Below are positions 56,194 through 64,000 of a stretch of 64,000 bases of DNA, piece after piece. The notes beneath the pieces were generated by a model that had not been told where the DNA came from, made no database searches, and saw nothing but the letters and a program-made list of their open reading frames with translations. Each line of letters begins with the position of its first letter. The first letter of the stretch is position 1. Made by a program: the position numbers and the translations under genes. Source of the DNA: Notospermus geniculatus (Eukaryota; Nemertea; Pilidiophora; Heteronemertea; Lineidae). The DNA lies in assembly GCA_002633025.1 (NCBI GenBank), contig NMRB01001617.1:62067-126066 (forward strand), in the 5' to 3' direction.

Positions 56194-56330
56194 TTAAAGT
56201 CTCGGGCCACTTGTGCGTTTTGCGCTGCGTGATGCGTCAAATCTTTTGTTATTTTCCGCCGTTCTGCTTTCTAACAAAAGATTTGACGCATCACGCAGCG
56301 CAAAACGCACAAGTGGCCCGAGACCTTTAA
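56194..56330 (+). mobile_element. Hairpin element with near-perfect ~55-base arms
   Basis: TTAAAGTCTCGGGCCACTTG pairs with CAAGTGGCCCGAGACCTTTAA; GCGCTGCGTGATGCGTCAAA and its inverse extend the stem. TTAA-like ends. Confidence 0.8.
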
Positions 56331-56385
56331 GCCGCAACGCGAGTGGCAATGGGGGAGGCACTGATAAACATGTCTTTCTGTTTTT

Positions 56386-56514
56386 GTGTTTTCGCAAAGC
56401 CCCCGAAACGCCAACGCGAACGTCTGTCCTTTTGTTCGGTGCTCTCTTCGTGGCATCGAACAATGGATTTGGCTTTCGCGTTGGCGTTTCGGGCGGGGGC
56501 TTTGCGAAAACACA
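56386..56514 (+). mobile_element. Hairpin element, arms GTTTTCGCAAAGCCCCCG, copy 1
   Basis: GTGTTTTCGCAAAGCCCCCG pairs with GGGGGCTTTGCGAAAACAC; AACGCCAACGCGAACG and CGCGTTGGCGTTTC continue the stem. Copies 2 and 3 follow at 56695-56819 and 59848-59980. Confidence 0.8.
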
Positions 56515-56694
56515 CGCGAGCGCTCACACAGGAGAGGTCTCTCATACACTAGTGAAACTGAAATGAAATTGAAATGAATTTTTTTGCCATAATGTTATAA
56601 AGTACATGGGGGAAATTACTGTAGTGACAAAGAGTACAGTTTAACTATATTTACATTGTTGTGCAATGTTTTACGGGGATATATTCTGTTATTA

Positions 56695-56819
56695 GGGAGT
56701 TTTCGCAAAGCCCCCGAAACGCCGACGCGAACGTCTACCCTGTTCGCTGCTCTCTTCATGGCATCGAGCAATGGGATTGGCGTTGGCGTTGGAGTTCGGG
56801 GGCTTTGCGAAAACTCTCT
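56695..56819 (+). mobile_element. Hairpin element, copy 2
   Basis: GGGAGTTTTCGCAAAGCCCC and its inverse GGGGCTTTGCGAAAACTCTC enclose ATGGCATCGAGCAATGGGATT, also found in copy 1. Confidence 0.8.
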
Positions 56820-56870
56820 AGTGACAGAACCTATTGCCTCTGTCTTCCTGCATGATGTCCCCCTGCATTA

Positions 56871-57016
56871 GTTTTTCTGTCGAAAGTTTGCTGTCAGATA
56901 GTCAATTATTGCTGTCAGACAGCAATAATTGCTGTCAGCTAGTGACTGCATGACAGTAATTATTGCTGTCTGACAGCAATAATTGACTCTCTGACAGCAA
57001 ATTTTCGACAGAAAAC
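56871..57016 (+). repeat. Multi-palindrome of GCTGTCAGACAGC words
   Basis: Outer arms GTTTTTCTGTCGAAA / TTTTCGACAGAAAAC. Inside, GCTGTCAGACAGC and AATTATTGCTGTC recur in both orientations, so several alternative cruciforms are possible. Confidence 0.75.
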
Positions 57017-57198
57017 TGTCACGTGGAGTGTAGCGCGGCGGCCGGAGCGACACAACGACTGGGTCCCGAGTCTAAGGATGGTAGGCGTAGGCCTACTGCT
57101 GGTTGGAGAACTTTGGGCCGGGCGGGCTCAGGGCGTAGGGAGGAAGTGCGTTTGCAGTTCACTCGGGGTTATTCTGCTTTTCTTTGCGCCAAGATCAT

Positions 57199-57391
57199 CC
57201 TGAAGGCACTTTCTGGTAGGCGGGATCCCAGAAGTGAAATCAATACGTTCAATACGTTCACTTCTGGGATCTCTACTAGAAAGTGCCTGAGGAAGACCCG
57301 GTTGGGGTCGAAAATGTGCGGAATTCGGAGAGACGACTTTTCGTATCTTATCATTTTGTGTGTCGTTTTTTTGTGTCTATGTTGGATATTT
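57199..57391 (+). repeat. Dispersed repeat copy 2 with inverted extension
   Basis: 57260-57391 repeats 195-320. Upstream, CTTTCTGGTAGGCGGGATCC (57208-57227) is roughly inverse to GGGATCTCTACTAGAAAG, so this copy forms a hairpin around AATACGTTCAATACGTT. Contains CTGAGGA, hairpin GACCC/GGGTC and GAAA. Confidence 0.55.
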
Positions 57392-57496
57392 CTTGGCGCC
57401 ATGAACCCAACAGGGTAAATCACCAGTTATTTTTAAAATGTGTACATTTGTTTGCGGTATTCGTGCATTACTTGGTTACGTAATGTAATGCGCGTT

Positions 57497-57860
57497 AAGC
57501 TGCATTTAGCTGACACGCGGTAAGCGGAATGCGGATCGCGGAAACGGAATGCGGTATACGGAACGCGGTAAATATTCCGCGTGTTCCATTTATCTGCACG
57601 CGGCGTCACTTCTGTTTCTGTAAGCATTGCGCATGTTTGGTCCGTCCTTGTCCAATCACCGTGCTCCATAGGGCGCGGATTTTTTTTCCGCGCGGAAAAA
57701 TCGCTACACCAAGTGATCGGTCTTGGCGCGTTCCGCCTATCCGCGTTCCGCAAACCGCTTACCGGGTGCAGATGGCTTGGAGCGAACAAATGTCTATTCT
57801 GCGTTCCGTTTCCGTGATCCGCATTCCGCATATCGCGTGTCAGCTAAACGCAGCTTTAGT
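57497..57860 (+). mobile_element. GCGGAA/TTCCGC-rich MITE, second full copy
   Basis: Starts AAGCTGCATTTAGCTGACAC and ends GTGTCAGCTAAACGCAGCTT, with the same interior words as 41961-42335 (GCATTGCGCA-GTTTGGTCCG, CCGCGCGGAAAAATCGC). Confidence 0.75.
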
Positions 57861-58252
57861 GGTGTATTACCATCTGTCAGTGTTTCCGTTTGTCAGTGTT
57901 TCCCCTTGTTGGGCAGATAGATCAATACGTTCCTGTTGTCAAGTCGCAGCTTAATCCGTCTGACAAGTAGGAGAACATTCACAGATAGGGAATATTCAAA
58001 AATGTTACACCGCGGGGAAGGAGCAGCGATTTGATGACCGATCTCCCGGTAACTGTACAGTAAGACCTAAGCGGCCACGTGTTGCATTAAATATTCACTT
58101 CCGCTTGATGCATTATGGGAGCGGGTCAATCGGCGGTCAGTCGTAGCCGTGTTGTGTAAAAGCGTGGTGGATTCTGGTGATAAATTCCCCGATTTGGACC
58201 AATTTGGTCGAAATTAAACATTTCAGAGTGTAACCGTATTTTGTGATGCAAG

Positions 58253-58271
58253 ATGGAGCACAGTGATCTAG
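58253..58271 (+). CDS. Weak candidate: first coding exon of an unidentified gene
   Basis: ATGGAGCACAGTGATCTAG followed by donor GTAAAT, preceded by about 200 bases of relatively CG-containing sequence with GCATTATGGGAG, a motif common in housekeeping promoters. It would encode MEHSDL and pass on in phase 1. No second exon in frame was found in the window, and no homology can be judged from six residues. Confidence 0.25.
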
Positions 58272-59847
58272 GTAAATACTGTTTATATTGTGTTTTTCAA
58301 AGAAAACAATGAACCTTTTCTCGGCGGAGGCATGCTGACATGGCTGAGCAGATTGTTTTGGTTAGCTCATTATGTACCGACCTCGTCCCTATTGGACTGT
58401 GAACGTACACGTGTGCATGCTAGCGTATACATTTTACACCCTGGACGCGAGGTTTGAGGCGTAGCGTGAGCCCCGACCACGTAACCCATGCCCAACTGAC
58501 CAGTTCTTACCATCCTAGCCAACCACACCACTTCAGTAGGCCTATGTGCTCGTTTTGTTAATAGATCAGGCATTCAATGATATGACAAGGTTTTCTAACA
58601 TCTATTGTGAGCTTGTGGTTTCTGCATTCCTGGTAAAAATGGGGCCGTGACCCCATGAACTTTACCTGACCCCTAATCTTAGTGGAGAAATTGTTACATA
58701 ACAGCACAGGCTAAATGCAGTTTTCCTCAAGAAAGAAATATCTGCCTCTCAAAAATGAGTCAATGTTCAACTAGGCCTAATTTCCACCTACTGTGTCTGT
58801 GAAGTTTGCAGGCCCTGCTGTCAAATTTACCACCCCATTTTACGGGCCTCAGCCTACCTAGCGACCAAGATGTACAATAATATACAATGTAGATCCTTAC
58901 ATACTACTGTTCCTGATTGCTAATTCTGCTCATTCTAATTCATCAGAACCTCATATTCCCATAATCCTGTTTTTTTGCTCTGGTGCCTGGGGGCTTTAAA
59001 TTATGGGATAGGATATTCTGAGGACTTGCCAGTCCTGTTACTCCTTCACTGCCCCCCCCCCCCACCCCCCACCCTGTCCCTGTCCCATAACGTCACAAGT
59101 GGGGGGGATGGGGGCTCCTGTGTCAGCCGGGAAATGTCGTGGCGATGGCTTGGCATAGTCTGCCTCATGTCAGACCCCCAGATGATGGTCTGTTCATTCC
59201 AGGCGGCAGGTAAGTTTGGTGAAAAACCAGGGGTTTCCTGGCAATTTTGGATCACAAATTGAAAAGGGGTTTGGCAGGAAAAAGTTAACCCTAGTATCAC
59301 TCTGCCTAAAAAGCCAATTTTGTTGAAAAAAATAGGACCTCTGTAAAAAAGCTTGAAAGGCACATGAAACTCGCCACATCGGTGTTCCATCGAAAAGCTC
59401 AGGGAATACTCGAGGTACATGTACGTAGCGAGCGGAGGAGGGCAGGGGCAAATCCCCCCCCGTGCAAAAGGGACAAAACAAATATTTCCTCTAAGAGGTC
59501 ATTTCCCCTCTTCAAGCCAAGTTATTGTGGTGTCAGATGCAGGAAAAATGCATCTGAGAGGATCTAGATTTTCAATTTTTTCAGTCCAGTGCATGCACCA
59601 AAGGGTAAGGCTTTGCCCTTTACACTAAGTCAACACTGCCCCCCAGGCCGTAAAAGCTAGCTACCGGTACATCCCTGAGCTCTTTCCAATTGATGAAATA
59701 TTGTGACAGGCAGTATTCTCCACACCAGTTAAAAAAGGGCGGCCTGCCCCTCTTAAAAATACCGACGGCAAAATCCGCCCCTCTTAAAAATTCGTCCGCT
59801 TTAATAATATTTACTAGCAAAGTGCCCGTCAAATGACGGGTCCTGAA

Positions 59848-59980
59848 ATGCGGGGTCGCTCTAGAAACGCCAACGCGAACGTCTGTTATTTTGTTGGGTA
59901 GGCCTACTCTTTTTCATGGCAGCGAACAATGGGTTTGTCGGCGCGTTGGCGTTTCAGATGCTTTGCGTAAACTCCCTAAA
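59848..59980 (+). mobile_element. Hairpin element, copy 3
   Basis: GAAACGCCAACGCGAACGTC and GCGCGTTGGCGTTTC pair; contains ATGGCAGCGAACAATGGGTTT, as in the copies at 56386 and 56695, but its outer arms are decayed. Confidence 0.65.
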
Positions 59981-59983
59981 GTC

Positions 59984-60117
59984 AGTTTAAGAAACCATAC
60001 GTTAACGCTAACGCTAACGTTATTGACATCATTTTGACGTCACATCGAATTATTTCTTCGGGGGTGACGTCATTTTGACGTAATTAGCGTTAGCGTTAAC
60101 GTATGGTTTCTTAAACT
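59984..60117 (+). mobile_element. Hairpin element, arms AGTTTAAGAAACCATACG
   Basis: AGTTTAAGAAACCATACGTT pairs with AACGTATGGTTTCTTAAACT; GCTAACGCTAACG/CGTTAGCGTTAAC and ATGACGTC words continue inward. Abuts the previous element. Confidence 0.85.
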
Positions 60118-61457
60118 CACTATTGTCAGTCCCGTTAATGGTGGTCCGCTACCCTCCCTTCGGTCAGTTGTTACCAGTTACCAGCATGACCGGTGTAACG
60201 TTTTTCAGTGCCAGGGACAGGGACATGCGTGCATTAGGCTAGCTCCTTGATGCCTATTCATAATCTTGTGGATGGTGGTTTAACTTGACATATGTCTACT
60301 TTGTGCAAAGGTAGTGACATGACATGCCTGAGGTTGAAAGCGTGTCAAGCATCCGCCCGTGTGATGGGAACTTGCGAAGTAGGCCTACTCGGTCCCCCGT
60401 TTCCATCCACGACATAACTTGCCACTGCGCTGACGTCGCGATCATGACGCAAAGCCTGCTGGCCAAATGCATTGTTGACGTCAGCGTATTCGTCCTGCAC
60501 ATGATGCACGGACCGTTGCGTTACCGTGACGCTGCAAGGCAACGGCGGTGACGTGTTTCGACTGTGACGTCAGACACGGTCGTCTTGTTTTGGGTGGAAA
60601 AAGGCAAACAAAAGTGCCATTTATGCGGATGTTATCGCTCCTCACGCAATTTGAATGCTGCCAAACACAACTTCACGGTGAACACGTGCCTACTGTGAAA
60701 AATGAAGGAAAGTCGTCGAGCCGTTTCGGAGGAGTTTGAGTTTATTACAGAAATCGCCTTAGACTAATATAATATAGATGGTGATTTAGGTCACTCAATT
60801 ATGCATCTCAGATGCTCAGAAAACGCATCTCAGAGCACCTAATATCCAAATTTTGCAAATTTCCCCACACCCCCGCCAGAAGGCGCCTTTGGCTCCTCGC
60901 GTGGCGCGTTCGGTACCAGGCCTACCGCCGCCCCCTCTTAGACCAAAACCCGTGGAGAACACTGGACAGGGTTAGCCGACTGTAATGTACGTACCGTAAT
61001 GTAACAGATCAGGATTTTGTTAGGTTAAGTTTTTGATGAACATGCCAGTGGCAGTGAAGGAGTTAAAAATATGTTTGTTTTCTACATCTGTATTTTACCA
61101 TGCTACTGAACTCATGGATACTACAGATGTGTTTTCTCATTGTACCATATCACATATGAATGCTGCAGTGAATCAATTTTTATTTCAAGTACTACGCAAT
61201 ATCGGGTACTTCAACCCAGCATCCATTCAGAATATTTTCCAGGATGGGGATTGGTCTTACAATTATTTTTTTTTGGAGGGACATGTTGGCACTATTTTAA
61301 TTTTAAAACCTCAGTAGTAACACTGCAGTCTGCTGTACCAACCGTTCTATCTGATGTAGTCAGAATGACTTCCATTTCATATTGAATACATTGTACTAAA
61401 AAATACCCATGATGATGCAATGTGATGTATTGAATACATAGTCTTTACAGTAAAGAC

Positions 61458-61522
61458 TCAAGCCTTGCACATCTTTGGAGTACATCTTTGGAGTAATACT
61501 CCAAAGATGTGCAGGGCTTGAG
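61458..61522 (+). repeat. 65 bp perfect-stem hairpin
   Basis: CTCAAGCCTTGCACATCTTT pairs with AAAGATGTGCAGGGCTTGAG around a loop containing a partial repeat of GGAGTA. Confidence 0.8.
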
Positions 61523-61637
61523 ATACATGATGTAACCCCCAAAAAGTGTCTTTTTAGCACCCCAAAGAAAGGACCCTCACAATTTGGAAATCTGGATCAC
61601 CAAAAATATATTAGGCAGTGTTCTAGACAGGCCTTTT

Positions 61638-62073
61638 AACACTTTCACCGCCAAAAACGGAAATTTCCGTTTTTTTCCGTTTTTTTGTGGTTTTTGCACA
61701 GTAATATAGATGGCAGTGCCATGAACAACTGGAGAAAATTTCGTGAAGATCGATCAAATGGTTTTGGAGTAACATCGTTTTGAAATATCCGTTTTATTGG
61801 AGAATGCATTACGTAATATGGCCGCTAATGTATTTTTCTAATTTTTTTCTGATCCTCGTGGGAAAAAAAGAAAAAAACGGCCTTATTTATAGACTATGTT
61901 CATAAAAGTTTCGTACTGATAGCAGATATATTGGTATCAAAATGAAGCTGGCGACTTCCTTGTTCTGCTGGTATATTGTGTTAGGAGTTATCCCCTTCCT
62001 GTATTGAGATACTTTGTATTAAAATTAGGTAAATGTTAAAAAAATGTTGAAAAAAGTCTGGCGGTGAAAGTGT
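61638..62073 (+). mobile_element. 436 bp piggyBac-like MITE with TTAA flanks
   Basis: CACTTTCACCGCCA and its complement TGGCGGTGAAAGTG (one mismatch) are bounded by TTAA on both sides. It splits an older inverted pair, AGTGTTCTAGACAG (from 61618) and CTGTCTAGAACACT (to 62233). No transposase. Confidence 0.78.
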
Positions 62074-63569
62074 TAAGCACGGTGGCACCACCCTGTTAAA
62101 AATTCAGAAGCCATTTTACCACGTTGTTTAAATTTTTACCACCCAGGGGCCGGTTGTTCAAAGCAGAGGTAAAAAAATCATACGAAAATGCAGTCATCCC
62201 GCCCTGTTTGGAAAAATTTCTGTCTAGAACACTGATTAGGACCCTTGAAATGATCTGGGGCCCTTACGTTAAAACCCCAATTTTTGAAGGGTCCACTGGG
62301 AGCCCTGTGTGGCAGTTTGAAAAAATTATGCGATGAAAATAAAAAATTGCTGCAGACAGTTGTTTGACCTCTGCAACAGGAACAATTTTCCAACCATGGA
62401 ATGTGTCCCTATCCCTCAAGCAAACCTCCTCAGTACCCTTTAACTTTTCTCAATTCTTGCAACTTTTTTCAGATTCTCTTCCCCTTTCATGTAATGTTAT
62501 GTGGACATTTTGTCCTACACAGCGTACAGTTTGCAAAATAGCTCCTTATGTAACATTTTGTGGAGGGATTATTTTGCCCTTTTTGTGTTTTGATGCTGGG
62601 GGTTTTTATTCGACAGTTTTGGTTTCCTGGTGATTGTTACGTTGTGCAACGGCTGTGGAATACAATGGGCAGTTCCGAAGTTTTGTGGCTGCACTCTTCT
62701 GAGACACACAGAGGTTGAAAAGTTCACTGTAGTGTGTCAGTTTCTTGCCAGGGGGCAGCAGTAGTCTTGTTTTGATTCTTGATAATGATAATGTACTTTT
62801 CTAGTCCCCGCACTTTATTTGAGAATGAGTAAATACTTGAATTGAACTTGAAGAATTCCCTTGGAATGTATTGGTAGGTGGTCTTTGTTTGTGGCCTTTG
62901 TTTGTGAAGAAGATGATAGTTTGAAAATTATTTTATTGCGCCCATACAATTGACAGGTTATTCAATTTGTTAATTTATGACTTCCCCCTTTAATACTTGA
63001 TGGGTTTATGGATGGCAACTGGGAAATTGCCCAGGTCCCTTCTAATGCAAAAATTGTGCAAGTCGAAACATGCCCTGGCTCTCTTCAGTTCACATTTTTT
63101 TACTCAGTCAGAAGCACTGGATCCATTTCTACATGTATCTCGGCCATTCTGCCCTTCCTCATGCCAGAAGTCGGGATTTTTTCTCCACCTTGTACAGAAC
63201 TCAGATTTTTATCCCAATTTTTATGCATTCATGGATTTCTTCTAAGTGGGAGGAAATTCTCTGGTCCACTTGCATCCAACTTTGTGTTTTCTAAGTTCTA
63301 ACTGTACTTATAAAATCAGGTACCGTAGGCTAATAGTGGTACATGTACTCAAGACGGGATGTGCTGCAATTTGCAGAATGTCAAATTCAAGCGATCATAC
63401 CCTGCCTCAATTGACATGATTTTCGCATTTTTTTAATGATCAGCTAGACACTCACTGCCATCAAATATTGAGGTTTGACACCTGATGAAGATGGGTTAGC
63501 TATCTTCTGCAGTATTCTCACAGCTTTTGAGTTGCAATCTCCACTTTGATTGAAGTATGGGTGCAGTTC

Positions 63570-63765
63570 AAACCAGGAATTCACGTCAAATTGACGTCAG
63601 ATGACGTCAACGAACCAGGTGGTGCAGTCATCGTTGGCGCAAGTGGAGTGTGTGCAATTTCAACCATGACGTGATCTACACGTGGCACACTTTGTCGTCG
63701 ACGTCAGCATGGTGGACCACCGGTCAAAAGTGACGTCACAATGCACCACTGCACAAGCTCTATCA
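63570..63765 (+). mobile_element. TGACGTCA-rich MITE, copy 4 (left end decayed)
   Basis: Matches 5014-5246 and 32518-32745 from about TTGACGTCAGATGACGTCAA to TGCACAAGCTCTAT; the left terminal repeat is not clear. Confidence 0.65.
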
Positions 63766-64000
63766 TCACCTTCCACAATAACCATGACAGTGAGTATTGA
63801 TTTGATAAAAAAACATTAAATCATGTCAAGCATTATCTGCTGTGGCTTTGATTTGCGATTTAGCAAACTGTGGCGCATGTCCTGATTACCTGACGATGGA
63901 TGAGTATTTTCATAATGAGAAAATATCATTCAGATTGTCGTTGCCGACCGCTAGTGCCGACAACCGTGACAACCGGATGATTGTGCCGGTCCTGACATTT

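Larger units (their letters stand above)
55646..64000. other. Gene-poor, repeat-rich right end
   Basis: No gene with recognisable homology. 55646-56040 and 57020-57250 are unassigned; 56043-57016 and 59848-60117 hold hairpin elements; 57497-57860 is a GCGGAA-type MITE; 58020-58280 has a candidate first exon; 58300-59840 and 60120-61450 show nothing I can name; 61458-62230 has inverted repeats; 62230-63560 is AT-rich without features; 63570-63765 is a TGACGTCA-type MITE. Confidence 0.6.

Noticed and set aside
59121-59211. Possible exon CCGGGAAATG... with donor GTAAGT
   Set aside because: The frame that would follow the 58253 candidate exon hits TAG; the open frame has no recognised homology and only the donor is convincing.
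61033-61317. 94-residue open frame
   Set aside because: No known motif, no splice or promoter context, AT-rich flanks; an overlapping frame of similar length exists.

Overview
The window is animal nuclear DNA. It contains multi-exon genes with GT-AG introns, metazoan orthologues (whirlin, mitochondrial processing peptidase alpha, a p67phox relative), a eukaryotic tRNA-Gly, and very many short inverted-repeat transposons. Frequent TACATGTA, AGGCCTA and ACCGGTA words and the gene content suggest a marine invertebrate, perhaps a deuterostome such as a hemichordate, lancelet or echinoderm. The species cannot be fixed from sequence alone.

Layout. 462-20385 (minus): the 5' six coding exons of whirlin (WHRN: HHD1, PDZ1, PDZ2, HHD2); the gene runs off the left edge, and its 14 kb first intron is packed with mobile elements. 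20386-23700: shared upstream region between WHRN and the divergent next gene. 23701-30500 (plus): PMPCA, complete except for one exon apparently lost at a single-N assembly join. 30687-41970 and 43243-54565: two copies of an 11.3 kb segment in tandem. Each copy carries, on the minus strand, a five-exon p67phox/NCF2-like gene and, upstream of it on the plus strand, a tRNA-Gly(CCC). Copy A is open throughout; copy B has a stop codon in its last exon. 41971-43242 and 54566-60120: dense clusters of hairpin-forming elements, including a perfect 276 bp-arm palindrome ending at a second single N. 58000-64000: mostly repeats and unrecognised sequence, with one weak candidate first exon.

The three genes are not an obvious pathway: WHRN scaffolds stereocilia and synaptic complexes, PMPCA is the non-catalytic subunit of the mitochondrial presequence peptidase, and the NCF2-like protein resembles the Rac-binding activator of NADPH oxidases.

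Most notable are: (1) a 15-copy array of a ~31 bp unit that duplicates the PMPCA intron 4/exon 5 splice acceptor, where every upstream copy would lead to an in-frame stop; (2) a p67phox-like protein whose SH3 and PB1 domains are not found and which instead ends in a ~640-residue tail with four SH3-ligand repeats and tyrosine motifs; (3) several filled/empty-site pairs between the two segment copies that define transposon ends and target duplications; (4) assembly anomalies at all three N positions.
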